Position numbers and translations under genes: made by a program
Source of the DNA: an uncultured Bacteroidales bacterium
GTDB lineage: Bacteria; Bacteroidota; Bacteroidia; Bacteroidales; Muribaculaceae
NCBI GenBank assembly: GCA_902796035.1
Contig: CADBNR010000037.1
Location: 1 to 41,037 of the forward strand
Reading direction: 5' to 3'
Length of the DNA stretch: 41,037 nucleotides
The notes under the pieces: generated by a model
Told to the model about the DNA's origin: nothing
What the model saw: the letters and a program-made list of their open reading frames with translations, nothing else
Databases searched by the model: none
Shown: positions 16,475-25,715 of the stretch, one piece after another
How the letters are laid out: each line of letters opens with the position of its first letter
Position numbering within the stretch: position 1 is the stretch's first letter

Positions 16475-18949
16475 CTATTCAAGATCTACAACGGTGATGC
16501 CAGCTCCGCCGAAACGGACATCCTCGTCCCCGAAACTGCGCACGGCCGGATTGGCCTTTAGTTGCTGACGTATCAAGGTCTTGAGAATCCCATGACCTGT
16601 GCCGTGCAGAATCCGGACCTTATCTGCTTGAAACTGAATTGCATCGTCCAGAAAATACATCACGGACTGAAGAGCCTCGTCGGCGCGCATGCCGCGCACG
16701 TCGATCTCTCTGTTGAAATTCAACTGACGGTTTCGACTGTCGTCCGAACTGACCACGCCGCCAGATGTCGTACCCAATACGGTGACCTTAGGCTTTTTGC
16801 CGGGTTTGAGTCTTGACAGTTCCACGATTGTGCGCAACGCTCCGAATGCGACTTCTGCCTTCTTCCCGGAGATTGAGAGGATCTGTCCGGGCATGGAACT
16901 GCCATCCATAGTGACATAATCACCTGCTGTCAGCGGACGTTTCTCCTGTAGTCTTACGGGGGTAATATCCTTTTCCTTGGGCTGTTTCCTCTTATGTTTC
17001 GGCGTCTTGAGACTTTTCGGAAGCTGGTCTTCTTTCTCCTTTTCAGGATTCAGCACACTGTCCACATGCTCCATAAGGGATGCGCGCAATGTTTTGGTAC
17101 GTTCCTTTTCGGCCTGGGTATTGCGGATTTCGAGTATGGTGCGTTCTATACGCGCGTTAAGACCTTCTACAATTTCTTTAGCCTCTCGCCTTGCCTCGTC
17201 AAGTATCGCGCGGCGCCTGGACTTGAGATCACCGGCCTGGGCCTCATATTTGTCAAGGATGTCATCAAGACGCTGTTCCTTCTCCTTGATGTTCTGGCGC
17301 TTGTTGTTCCAATATCTTCTGTCGCGGGCTATGTCGCTCAGATATTTGTCCATATTGACATAGTCGCTGCCAACTATCTCTTTTGCAGCTGCTATCACAT
17401 CCTGCTGCAGACCCATCTTATGCGCGATGTCAAGTGCGAACGAACTCCCCGGATTTCCTATCTCAAGCCTGAATATAGGCTGAAGATGCTGCCGGTCGTA
17501 CAGCATGGCGCCGTTTACGAAACCATCTGTGTTGTCGGCGAATGTCTTCAGGTTCTGATAGTGTGTCGTAACTACGCCGTATGCACCGGTCTTGCCCAGT
17601 CTGGACAATATGGCTTGAGCCATAGCTCCTCCAATCTGCGGTTCCGTCCCCGACCCCATTTCATCGGCCAAGAATAGAGTGTGACTGTCGGAATGGGTCA
17701 GGAAATAACGCATGTTGCTTAAGTGAGATGAGTATGTACTCAGCTCGTTTTCAATTGATTGCTCGTCACCGATATCAATAAGTATGTTGTGGAACAAGCC
17801 CATGTGTGAATTCTCGTACAGTGTCGGCATAACACCGCACTGCATCATATACTGGACTATAGCCACTGTCTTTAACGTCACGGACTTTCCTCCGGCATTT
17901 GGCCCGGAGATTATGAGAATCCTGTCTCGGGGAGTAAGGATTATGTCGAGGGGAACGATCGATTTGTCCTGGGAGCGCAATGACAGAAGGAGTCCGGGAT
18001 GAACGGCGTGATACCATTCAAGCTCCGGATCAGACTGAACGTGAGGCATCCTGGCGTCCGTTTCAATAGCGTACCTTGCCTTGGCTATGATGAAGTCGAG
18101 TCGCCCCAACAGCAGACATGACTGCTCTAATTCGTATATGTGTGGCCTGATTGATGTGGCTATGTCTATGAGTATGCGCGTTTCCTCGCGTTGTTCCTCC
18201 ATTTCGAGCTCGCGAAGTCTGTTGCCGGCTTCCACCACCTCCGCAGGTTCGATAAAGACGGTTTTACCTGTAGCGCTTTCATCATGAACTATGCCGTTGA
18301 TTTCTCGCTTATTGCCAGCGTTGACCGGTATCACCATGCGCCCGTCGCGTATGGCGGGAGTCACATCCGAATCTATGATACCCTGTTTTATAGAGCGGTC
18401 AAGCACCGATCGCAGTATGCGCTGCATCGAACCCTGTGAGCGTTTGATGGATTGTCGTATTTCGTAGAGTGCCGGAGATGCCGTGTCTTTCAGTTCTCCG
18501 AACTTGTTGACCGCATGGCCTATTATGGATATGAGTTGCGGAAAACTTCCGATATTTTCCAGTTCGCGTGCCAGATGTGGATATTGAAACTCGCCCTGTG
18601 CGTACTCATCACTGTCTTTGACAGTCGATCTGTAGAATGATCTTACTTCACTGAACGACATCAATATCTGGTGCAGTTTATGTAGCCTTTCGGACGACAT
18701 GAACGAATTGACGGCCTTTATCTCCGATAGATAGGGCAACACATTATGCTGGGACGGGACTGCATAAGGCAAGGATGCAGAAATGATGGCGCGCATTTCG
18801 TCCACGCATTGCAACGAATGCATAATGGCGTCATAATCTCGCGAAAACGACATGTCGCGCACGCATTCTTTCCCTTGATGCGTACAGCATAATTCGGAGA
18901 TGCATCGGCGCACTCCGTCAAATCCTATCTTTATTTCAATATCCGTCAT
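16475..18949 (-). CDS. mutS2: MutS2-family ATPase/endonuclease
   Basis: This 824-residue protein is a MutS2 homologue, a family linked to suppression of homologous recombination and to rescue of collided ribosomes rather than to mismatch repair. It lacks the MutS mismatch-recognition domain and begins with the clamp/core region. The ATPase has Walker A GPNAGGKSVTLK near residue 348 and Walker B HTLFLADEMGSGTEPQIGG near residue 424. A long charged coiled coil (about residues 510-620) and a Lys-rich stretch (KTPKHKRKQPKEKD) lead to a C-terminal Smr nuclease domain (IDVRGMRADEALQ and LHGTGHGILKTLIRQQL). Length matches the family. Its start overlaps the stop of the universal stress protein gene by four bases (ATGA), so translation is probably coupled. 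Confidence 0.94.
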   Translation of the reverse strand: MTDIEIKIGFDGVRRCISELCCTHQGKECVRDMSFSRDYDAIMHSLQCVDEMRAIISASLPYAVPSQHNVLPYLSEIKAVNSFMSSERLHKLHQILMSFSEVRSFYRSTVKDSDEYAQGEFQYPHLARELENIGSFPQLISIIGHAVNKFGELKDTASPALYEIRQSIKRSQGSMQRILRSVLDRSIKQGIIDSDVTPAIRDGRMVIPVNAGNKREINGIVHDESATGKTVFIEPAEVVEAGNRLRELEMEEQREETRILIDIATSIRPHIYELEQSCLLLGRLDFIIAKARYAIETDARMPHVQSDPELEWYHAVHPGLLLSLRSQDKSIVPLDIILTPRDRILIISGPNAGGKSVTLKTVAIVQYMMQCGVMPTLYENSHMGLFHNILIDIGDEQSIENELSTYSSHLSNMRYFLTHSDSHTLFLADEMGSGTEPQIGGAMAQAILSRLGKTGAYGVVTTHYQNLKTFADNTDGFVNGAMLYDRQHLQPIFRLEIGNPGSSFALDIAHKMGLQQDVIAAAKEIVGSDYVNMDKYLSDIARDRRYWNNKRQNIKEKEQRLDDILDKYEAQAGDLKSRRRAILDEARREAKEIVEGLNARIERTILEIRNTQAEKERTKTLRASLMEHVDSVLNPEKEKEDQLPKSLKTPKHKRKQPKEKDITPVRLQEKRPLTAGDYVTMDGSSMPGQILSISGKKAEVAFGALRTIVELSRLKPGKKPKVTVLGTTSGGVVSSDDSRNRQLNFNREIDVRGMRADEALQSVMYFLDDAIQFQADKVRILHGTGHGILKTLIRQQLKANPAVRSFGDEDVRFGGAGITVVDLE

Positions 18950-19863
18950 TTATCTGCAGGCAGCGCCAGCATCGGAATGTCGATTGTGAACAGGCACTGA
19001 TGTGCCACCGACGGTCTGAACAAACGAGTCAGTATACTGGCGCGTCGGTTGGGGGCTATTATAAGTTCTATCTGATTTTCTTTTATGAATGTCTCTAACT
19101 GGGAGTCGATTTTTGCATCAAGCAACGGGGCTTCATGAAAGGTGGCGTTGGGCCACGCGTTCGACAAACGCTCATACAGCGAGTCAAGGAGTTGTTGAAC
19201 AGTCGCCGCATGGCGGTGCGTGACAGGCATCAGCCACACATCAATCTCCGGTGAATTGAACGTGTGCATCAGCTTTTCGAGTGCCGGCACATCGTATTGG
19301 TCGAGCGTGCAGAACATCAGCATCCGCTTCAAAGGCTTCTTATCCTCTACCGGATAATTGTCGGGAATGGTGAATACCGGCACATCGCATAAGTCGAGCA
19401 CTTCGGCTGTGACGCTGCCGATCAATTCCTCTTCCTTTCGGGATATGCCGCGTGTCGACATAAGTACAATTCCGGGATGTTGTTCGCGACAATAATTCAG
19501 AATCTCATCTTCCGGTATGCCCGCTTGAAGCAATGTGGTATACTTCACGTTCACAATCTCTCCGGATTCTATCTTACCGGACAGGCTGTCGCGAAATTTC
19601 CTGAAGCGATATTCAGCGGCACGCATCATGTCACGTTCGGCAATGGCATCGGCCAGTTCCGATTCCATCGGATCGTAGTCACCCAGATATTCGCCTGCCG
19701 TGTCCTCGCCAAGCCACATCATAGGATACACGTGCATCAGCACGGGTATCATGTCAAGGATGCGTGCGAATCGAAACCCCACACGCACCGCAAACATCGA
19801 TGCTTCTGAAAAATCGACGGGAATGAGCATGTGTCTGCTCATTCCCGAACGTGTTTGTCCCAT
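18946..19863 (-). CDS. Tandem universal stress protein (UspA family)
   Basis: This 305-residue cytoplasmic protein has two UspA-type domains, about residues 10-155 and 165-305. The first begins HMLIPVDFSEASMFAVRVGF and carries a nucleotide-binding-like stretch, STRGISRKEEELIGSVTAEV, with the spacing of ATP-binding Usp proteins. The second domain is more diverged (LKRMLMFCTLDQYDVPALEK) and ends near APNRRASILTRLFRPSVAHQ. A good ribosome-binding site (AAGGAG) at the end of the upstream HTH gene supports the start at 19863, directly after that gene's stop codon. It overlaps mutS2 by four bases. The role is probably stress survival; the specific signal is unknown. Confidence 0.9.
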   Translation of the reverse strand: MGQTRSGMSRHMLIPVDFSEASMFAVRVGFRFARILDMIPVLMHVYPMMWLGEDTAGEYLGDYDPMESELADAIAERDMMRAAEYRFRKFRDSLSGKIESGEIVNVKYTTLLQAGIPEDEILNYCREQHPGIVLMSTRGISRKEEELIGSVTAEVLDLCDVPVFTIPDNYPVEDKKPLKRMLMFCTLDQYDVPALEKLMHTFNSPEIDVWLMPVTHRHAATVQQLLDSLYERLSNAWPNATFHEAPLLDAKIDSQLETFIKENQIELIIAPNRRASILTRLFRPSVAHQCLFTIDIPMLALPADK

Positions 19864-20121
19864 TTATTTCTCCTTCTGTTCCTCCAGGATCTTGATTGCC
19901 ATGTCGTAGATCGTGGTATCGTCCAATATCACAAGACCGCCGTCGGGACCCGGTTCGATGTGCATGGCGGCATTCTTGCCGAACTCATAATTGACGCCTC
20001 CAAAATAGTTTCGAACCGTCTGTACGGTTACGTTCAACTCGTCTGCGATACGATGTGTGGAGCCGTCGGGCAAACTGTCCTTGATGCGACGGAGCTCGTT
20101 AAATGTGATTGTCTTGCTCAT
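19864..20121 (-). CDS. Small HTH DNA-binding protein
   Basis: The product has 85 residues from the ATG at 20121 (MSKTITFNELRRIKDSLPDG); an open frame reaches 20184, but that extension is not protein-like. A helix-turn-helix is visible at about residues 20-40 (THRIADELNVTVQTVRNYFG). The C-terminal half (GPDGGLVILDDTTIYDMAIK) may be a dimerisation or ligand segment. Similar short proteins are conserved in Bacteroidales, but I know of no assigned function. It is the first gene of the HTH/USP/MutS2 set with no gap before the stress protein, so it may control this set. Confidence 0.8.
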   Translation of the reverse strand: MSKTITFNELRRIKDSLPDGSTHRIADELNVTVQTVRNYFGGVNYEFGKNAAMHIEPGPDGGLVILDDTTIYDMAIKILEEQKEK

Positions 20122-20215
20122 GGTCGGTATGTATTGAGTTTTTATTCTTTGTATTAGCGGAGCATCGGTTTCCCCAGCTCCCATAGTGCTAAATTATACA
20201 TTTTTTCGATTATAT

Positions 20216-20223
20216 CAAAAATA
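20216..20223 (-). promoter_or_regulatory. Putative -7 box upstream of HTH gene
   Basis: On the minus strand this reads TATTTTTG, matching TAnnTTTG, 95 bases before the HTH start. I see no good -33 TTTG at standard spacing, so the call is tentative. Confidence 0.4.
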
Positions 20224-20287
20224 AAATGTAATAATTTAGAATGTTTTATAACACATTCTAACAGCAGGATTATTATTCGGTTGATAA

Positions 20288-21100
20288 TCAGATCGGTTCA
20301 AAAGAATCACTCCGTATCCATCCGGCGAAATCCGAATTGAGGCGAACCTTGTACCATTGGAGTTTGCCGTTTTCAGTTTTCTCCGCATTCATAATCTGCA
20401 TGACTGTACCCTGCACAAGAGGCGAGCTCACATTCTTGGCTGATGCGGATGGATCGGACTTCAGTTCTATCTTGTATGCCGTGATCACGCCTTCATCCTG
20501 TTTGCCTGAAGCGTGGGCGCCCATGAATGCGAATATAAGTGTCAGCACGCTAATCGAAATCATGGCTATCGCACCGAAAAATCCGATCTTGCGAAGCAGG
20601 ACCTTGTCCTGGAATATGTATAGCGCAAGGCATAGGCAGAACAATACGAATGTAATGCCGCTCCATGTGGCCCATGTATTGGAATGGTGGCGCCGGGTAA
20701 TGTAGTTTTTCAGTACTGTGAAAAATGACGGATCTTCCGGCACCACCGATACCTTTTTGCCCTTAAGCTCGGCTGTGTTCCCGTCCTGTACCCGGCTTTC
20801 TATATATCTGATGTTTGAGCGCGCCTGACTGTTGGAGGGGTTCTGCTGCAATGCGCGTCGATAGCACAGCATCCCGTGTCCCAGGTCTCCGGCCCGTGTG
20901 TATGCCTGGCCCATGTCGAACAGCAGTGCCGACGATGTACCGTGAGTCTTGGCCAGTTCCTGATATATCTCCACCGCCTTGGCATAGTCGCCTTTGTCAT
21001 ACGCCTGACTGGCTTCTTCCTGAGTGGCTCCTTGGCATGACAAGGAGAAAATGCCTGCCAATGCTAACGCCGTGAATATTCTAAATATATGGTGTGTCAT
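20288..21100 (-). CDS. batE: BatE: TPR and SH3-like membrane protein
   Basis: This 270-residue protein is the last gene of the bat operon. A signal peptide (residues 1-24) precedes two or three TPR repeats at about 28-105 (AYDKGDYAKAVEIYQELAK and AYTRAGDLGHGMLCYRRALQ). Two membrane segments lie near 150-170 and 178-198. A C-terminal bacterial SH3 domain (about 205-270) ends in KVRLNSDFAGWIRSDSFEPI. This order is that of BatE of Bacteroides-type bat operons, which were linked to aerotolerance in B. fragilis; a precise biochemical role is not established. It overlaps batD by four bases. Confidence 0.88.
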   Translation of the reverse strand: MTHHIFRIFTALALAGIFSLSCQGATQEEASQAYDKGDYAKAVEIYQELAKTHGTSSALLFDMGQAYTRAGDLGHGMLCYRRALQQNPSNSQARSNIRYIESRVQDGNTAELKGKKVSVVPEDPSFFTVLKNYITRRHHSNTWATWSGITFVLFCLCLALYIFQDKVLLRKIGFFGAIAMISISVLTLIFAFMGAHASGKQDEGVITAYKIELKSDPSASAKNVSSPLVQGTVMQIMNAEKTENGKLQWYKVRLNSDFAGWIRSDSFEPI

Positions 21101-22932
21101 TGCTTCGTCTTTCTAAATGCGTCTTCAAGTTCGTTGATTGCCTCGATGGCCTCCTTGTAATCACGGTCCATAGCAGAATCGCCTCCTGCCGAGGAATACT
21201 TTGCAAACTCCGCCTCATCTACGAGGGCTATTAGCCTTTCGGTCACATTCTCGGGAATGTTACGTGATTCAAGAGTCTGTCGAATATTGTCGCGCAGTAA
21301 TTCGGACGTGGGCATCTTGAGTTTGTCACCTAAGTATCCCCACAAGGCCGTAAGCAACTCGTCGTAGAATAGGTCGCGGTTCTTTTTCTTCATTGCAGCG
21401 CCTGCCTTACGCAGACGTCTGCGCGCTATCTTATCCGCACGGCGCATGTTCAGTGCGGCCATATCCTTATGCATTCGGTTGTATCGTATCCATAAGCCAA
21501 TACTCAGCAACAGAATTACTGTCGGAATGATGAACCATAGCCAGTAAGCGCCCTTGTACACGATGGGGCTATGCACCTTGTGGAGCCTGGCCATATCTAT
21601 GGTCTGCAGCTCTGAGTCAAAATGCAGTCTCTTGCGGGCCTGTGATTTAGCGGAACCTTTACCTTTCTGTACGGTTATGGTATAGCCCTTCGCAACGGAG
21701 GTCTCATATTGTCCCGTCTCGGGGTTGAAATAAACCATCTTCACGTCAGGAATCTTGAACGTACCTTCTTCGAGCGGCATGAACGAATAGTCGAAGGTCA
21801 CATTACCGGAAACCGATGTTGAACCTACCTTGACATTCTGCGTGGATGTCGGGGTGTATATCTCAAGTTGCGGAGGATACAGTGTGGCCAGATCGGGCAT
21901 CTGCACGTATTTTACATTGCCGGTACCTGATACGGTATAAACTATTGATGCCGTCTGGTTGGATTTGAATTCCGCATCCTTGAGCTGGGAAGTTATATTG
22001 AATTTGCCGACACCACCACTGAAATCCACTGGTTTCGGAGAAGGCAATGGCTTGACATTTACAACCAGATCGTTAGGCGTCACATTCAGCTGGAGGGGTT
22101 GGCTATATGCCATACTGCCGAAGAATGGGTCGTGATAATATTCACGACGGTCTACGGATATGGTATAGGTATTACCCGACACCTTAAGCGCTCCAGTCAT
22201 CTGTGGGAAGATGATGTAGCGGGCTATGATTGCAGTTGCGTACGATTTGCCGTTATATGTCTCGTAGCTCAGTGATTGCGAGATGTCTTTGGATTCCTCT
22301 ACTACGAATCCGTCGAATTTAGGAGCGGCAGTAGCGCCTATGAATTTAACGGCGTCGTAGCTGGTGTAAAGTTTCACCGTATATACCAAAGCCTCCTGCT
22401 CGTATGCCGAAGTCTTGGTCACGTTGGCCCGCAGGAATAGATTCTGGTCGCCATGTCCTATATATTGGGGCTTGTCATCGTCAGAACCTACTTGTCTTCC
22501 GGTGGCCCCCTGAGATTGCGCTGCAGATTGCCGCTGCGCAGGCATGGCTTTGCCGATGTTGTAATGCACTACATTACTTTTCACGCCCCCCACGGTAATA
22601 GGTCCAAAACTGAAGTTACCCTCCTTTTCGGCCCGCAATGTCGCAGTCCATGTGTAGGAGGTACTGCGACTTGTCTTGCCGTTGATGCTGGTGAAGCTGG
22701 ACGAAGAGCCCGTTCTGTCGAAGTATACCAGCTTCGCTCCCGGCACATTGGATGGCTGGGCCGGAGACCCGTCAAGGTTCACGACCTCAATCGTAATATA
22801 GAACAGATCCTTTACCTCTATGCTTCTACGCCCGGGGCCGGGACTGACTTCCATACGCACTTCCGCCGCATAGGCTGCCGCCAGTCCGGCCACCAGCGCC
22901 GTAAGCAGGAATATGTATCTTTTTATTCTCAT
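21097..22932 (-). CDS. batD: BatD oxygen-tolerance family protein
   Basis: This 611-residue protein has a signal peptide (residues 1-22) and several beta-sandwich domains in the periplasm. It shows the BatD features EVSPGPGRRSIEVKDLFYIT-like N-terminal strands, a DPFFGSM motif, and the repeated FSGGVGKFNITSQL segment, followed by a membrane helix near residue 465 (YWLWFIIPTVILLLSIGLWI) and a cytoplasmic helical tail of about 130 residues rich in Lys/Arg. It begins eight bases after the stop of a shorter BatD-like gene and overlaps batE by four bases. BatD is thought to be a membrane partner of the BatA/BatB VWA proteins; this is family knowledge, not seen here. Confidence 0.9.
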   Translation of the reverse strand: MRIKRYIFLLTALVAGLAAAYAAEVRMEVSPGPGRRSIEVKDLFYITIEVVNLDGSPAQPSNVPGAKLVYFDRTGSSSSFTSINGKTSRSTSYTWTATLRAEKEGNFSFGPITVGGVKSNVVHYNIGKAMPAQRQSAAQSQGATGRQVGSDDDKPQYIGHGDQNLFLRANVTKTSAYEQEALVYTVKLYTSYDAVKFIGATAAPKFDGFVVEESKDISQSLSYETYNGKSYATAIIARYIIFPQMTGALKVSGNTYTISVDRREYYHDPFFGSMAYSQPLQLNVTPNDLVVNVKPLPSPKPVDFSGGVGKFNITSQLKDAEFKSNQTASIVYTVSGTGNVKYVQMPDLATLYPPQLEIYTPTSTQNVKVGSTSVSGNVTFDYSFMPLEEGTFKIPDVKMVYFNPETGQYETSVAKGYTITVQKGKGSAKSQARKRLHFDSELQTIDMARLHKVHSPIVYKGAYWLWFIIPTVILLLSIGLWIRYNRMHKDMAALNMRRADKIARRRLRKAGAAMKKKNRDLFYDELLTALWGYLGDKLKMPTSELLRDNIRQTLESRNIPENVTERLIALVDEAEFAKYSSAGGDSAMDRDYKEAIEAINELEDAFRKTKQ

Positions 22933-22940
22933 CGCTCTGA

Positions 22941-23846
22941 TTATATGTCGTGGGTAGGCGCTTTGGCGGCTATCGACTGTACTTTTACCTTGACGGGATC
23001 GGATTTTACAGTTTCATACACTCCTTTTTGAGGATTGAACACCTCTATCCATACGGGGCTGATTTCAGCGTCTTTGTCTGTCGGGATAAATGTGCATTCC
23101 ATCTGAAGTTCTGATATCATCTCTCCGTCTCTCAGATATTGATTACGATTCTCGGAGAATGATTTGAGTTTCGTCCCTTTCTGAAATGCATCGTGATATT
23201 CAGGAAGAGTGTCGTCATCAAGCCATCCATTGCCCGTTATGGTCACTATCGCAGTTGCCTCCTCATTCATAAAGATATCGCCGGGTGGAACTGTCACTTC
23301 GACCTTAAAGTCGCCTACCGCTCCGGAAAATTCCGTATTCTGGGGTACGGGAGGAAGATCGGAAACTGTAATCTGAATCGGATTCACGGGCACTTCCACT
23401 CGCTGTGGCTTCATCATCTGCATTTTGCCCCAGAACGGATCATCGTAGATCTCAGGTATGGAAAGATCCACTGCGTAACAACCGTTATGCAGCTTATACC
23501 TTCCGGCTTTGTCCATGGCTATGGCGTAACTGTCCACGGGATAAACGGTCCATATCTCCCCTTCTTTTTTAACCACCCGGGGCTGATGGTCGAATTCGGC
23601 TACTTTAAGGTAACTGAACTTTCCCTTGTCGAGCGATGACTGTTTCGATTTACTTATTCCCTGTACATTATATCCCTTTACCCATAAATATAGGGTCAGA
23701 ACAGTCGGCTCATGATGATACAGGTTGATTTTATCCCGGTTCCAGCTAAGTCTGAGATTGTGTTTGTCAATGTCCTGTTTCTGGGCCGTGGCAAAATCAG
23801 CACAGCATATCAGGGAAAGAGTCAATATTGTCAGGAATTTTTTCAT
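22941..23846 (-). CDS. Short BatD-like periplasmic protein
   Basis: This 301-residue protein has a signal peptide (residues 1-21, MKKFLTILTLSLICCADFAT) and no later membrane helix, so it is probably periplasmic. It aligns by eye with the middle of the adjacent BatD: both have DPF(F/W)GxM, a LPxP segment, FSGxVGxF, and a Gly-rich TxTGNG or TVSGTG segment. It therefore looks like a BatD paralogue without the C-terminal membrane anchor and cytoplasmic tail. It sits between batC (53 bases) and batD (8 bases), inside the operon. Its function is unknown; a soluble partner of BatD is a reasonable guess. Confidence 0.75.
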   Translation of the reverse strand: MKKFLTILTLSLICCADFATAQKQDIDKHNLRLSWNRDKINLYHHEPTVLTLYLWVKGYNVQGISKSKQSSLDKGKFSYLKVAEFDHQPRVVKKEGEIWTVYPVDSYAIAMDKAGRYKLHNGCYAVDLSIPEIYDDPFWGKMQMMKPQRVEVPVNPIQITVSDLPPVPQNTEFSGAVGDFKVEVTVPPGDIFMNEEATAIVTITGNGWLDDDTLPEYHDAFQKGTKLKSFSENRNQYLRDGEMISELQMECTFIPTDKDAEISPVWIEVFNPQKGVYETVKSDPVKVKVQSIAAKAPTHDI

Positions 23847-23898
23847 TGTTTGTCAGCTCATTGGGTATAAATACATTGATGAAAAGAATCTCCCGGCG

Positions 23899-24651
23899 TT
23901 ACCAGCGTTTTCTTGCCTGGCCGTTACCAACGCCCTTTTCTCCTTTAGCGGCGCGGTTAACTCTGGCTCGTGTCTGGTTTTCCTTGCTGTCCATGGCCTG
24001 AAGAATCCGCTGGGCCGTCTGTTCGTTTATCTTCTGTTCCTGCGGCTGCTGTTTCTGATCCTGCGGCTGTTGCTGCTGTTGTTGTTGCTTCTGCTGATCT
24101 TTCTGATCCTGTTTGTCTTTCTGATCCTGCTGATCCTGTTTCTGTTGATCCTTATCCTTGTTTTGCTGTTGCAGCTTCTTCTGGGCAATCCTCAGGTTGC
24201 GTCGGGCATTGTCATCGTTTGGATCGATGCGCAACGACTGCTTGTAATAATCTATGGCTTTCTGATATTGTTCCATATTGAATTCCATGTTGCCAAGATT
24301 ATAATTAGCCTTAGCGGCTATACCGGGACGCTCTTTAGCCTGGCGTGCCGCTTCAGTGAAATTCTGGCGGGCTCCCTCTATTAGCTTCTGGGTCTTGGGA
24401 GTGGAATCCTTCAGGTTCTTCACCTGACGCAACTGAGAAAGCCCGAGGTTATAGCGTGCGGATGTGCTCTGCGGATTTTCGCGCAATGCTTCCTGATATA
24501 CGCTTTCGGCCTCTACGAATTTGCGTTCGGTGTATAGCTTGTTGCCTTTTGTCACAAGACGTCGTTCGGCGCGTGTCGAAGCCTGGGCCACCGGCACGGT
24601 CGAAATGCCTAAAAGTATGACCGACATCAGTATGTATATTGCTTTTCTCAT
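23899..24651 (-). CDS. batC: BatC: TPR protein with Gln/Lys/Asp-rich linker
   Basis: This 250-residue protein has a signal peptide (residues 1-24), then TPR repeats at about 30-150 (NKLYTERKFVEAESVYQEAL and MEQYQKAIDYYKQSLRIDPN). From about residue 153 to 210 it is extremely rich in Gln, Asp and Lys with short repeats such as QDQKDKQDQKDQQKQ. The last 40 residues are basic (GNGQARKRW). This matches BatC of Bacteroidetes bat operons. It overlaps batB by four bases. The TPR region probably binds other Bat proteins; the role of the linker is unknown. Confidence 0.88.
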   Translation of the reverse strand: MRKAIYILMSVILLGISTVPVAQASTRAERRLVTKGNKLYTERKFVEAESVYQEALRENPQSTSARYNLGLSQLRQVKNLKDSTPKTQKLIEGARQNFTEAARQAKERPGIAAKANYNLGNMEFNMEQYQKAIDYYKQSLRIDPNDDNARRNLRIAQKKLQQQNKDKDQQKQDQQDQKDKQDQKDQQKQQQQQQQPQDQKQQPQEQKINEQTAQRILQAMDSKENQTRARVNRAAKGEKGVGNGQARKRW

Positions 24652-25712
24652 TTTTGCTCAGCTTTTGCTTTGGGTTTGCGGTTTGTGAAGAATGTGATCT
24701 TGTCAAGCCATGCTATCTTACGCTCCAGCAGGAATATGTCTATGCACATCAGAACGAGCGCTATAATGGCGAATATATTGAAAAGCTCGTCGTGCTGGGC
24801 ATAAACACTGCTTTCAAGTGTTGATTTTTTCAGAGTGTCCAATTGACGTTCCAATTCGCTCAGGGCGTCACGGTTGGATGCATTGACATATATTCCTTTC
24901 GCGCTTTTAGCTATCTCGGCGGCCAGATCCTCGTTCAGGGCAGTCCGTACCGGCTGGCCCGTTTCGGGATCGATCATCAACGCTCCGTTCTCGGGTACAG
25001 TCACCGGTGTGGTCGAGCCGATTCCTACCACGTCTACCTGAATGCCTTTCTTACCGGCGTTGGCAGCAGTGGTCATGACCGTCTCCTTGTCTTCGAGTTC
25101 CTCGGCATCGGTTATCAGAATCAATGCTTTGCCTACGTTCTTGTTGTCGGAGAACGAATTGACTGCCATGTCTATGGCAGCGGATATATTGGTGCCCTGA
25201 TCCTTGATCTGCGTGGGGTCGATACTGTTCAGGAACATCTTGGCCGAGACATAGTCGTTGGTAACCGGAATCAGCGTATAGGCACTGTTGGCATATACAA
25301 TCAATCCCACTCTATCGTTATCGAGACGGTTTATCAACTTCTCGAGAGTAAATTTGGCCGTGCGCATTCTTGACGTGCCCTTATCATCATCGGTAGCCGA
25401 AGCCAGCATCGAATTCGATGCGTCCACTGCTATCACGACTTCTATGCCTTCTTTAGTGGTTTTCTGATTACGGACACCTCCCCACGGACGGGCGCATGCC
25501 ACTATCAGCATGGCGAGCGCCAGCGACTGCACACATATTTTCAGCGGCCCCTTATAATCCGAAACCTCAGGCATCATGGGCAATAGATACGCGATCTTGC
25601 CAAACCGCTTAAGATTTCTTCGGCGGCTGTAACGTGCCAGAACATACAGCGCCACATACAGAGGCACCAGTACCAGCAGATATAATATTTTTGGATATGC
25701 AAAACTAAACAT
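24648..25712 (-). CDS. batB: BatB: membrane-anchored VWA protein
   Basis: The 354-residue product has two N-terminal membrane segments (about 6-26 and 57-77), a von Willebrand factor A domain at about 88-290, and a C-terminal membrane helix (about 310-330, LFNIFAIIALVLMCIDIFLL) followed by a basic tail. The metal-ion-dependent adhesion motif DxSxS is present as VVIAVDASNSMLAS near residue 92, and a later ILITDAEE segment completes the site. The gene starts three bases after the batA stop and overlaps batC by four bases. BatB-type VWA proteins are expected to form complexes with BatA and the MoxR ATPase. Confidence 0.9.
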   Translation of the reverse strand: MFSFAYPKILYLLVLVPLYVALYVLARYSRRRNLKRFGKIAYLLPMMPEVSDYKGPLKICVQSLALAMLIVACARPWGGVRNQKTTKEGIEVVIAVDASNSMLASATDDDKGTSRMRTAKFTLEKLINRLDNDRVGLIVYANSAYTLIPVTNDYVSAKMFLNSIDPTQIKDQGTNISAAIDMAVNSFSDNKNVGKALILITDAEELEDKETVMTTAANAGKKGIQVDVVGIGSTTPVTVPENGALMIDPETGQPVRTALNEDLAAEIAKSAKGIYVNASNRDALSELERQLDTLKKSTLESSVYAQHDELFNIFAIIALVLMCIDIFLLERKIAWLDKITFFTNRKPKAKAEQK

Positions 25713-25715
25713 ACG

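Noticed and set aside
16475-18949. A mismatch-repair MutS
   Set aside because: The N-terminal mismatch-recognition domain is missing and an Smr domain is present at the C-terminus, as in MutS2.
24020-24180. Short repeats as a CRISPR or tandem-repeat locus
   Set aside because: The repeats are codon-level Gln/Asp/Lys repeats within the batC reading frame, without regular spacers.
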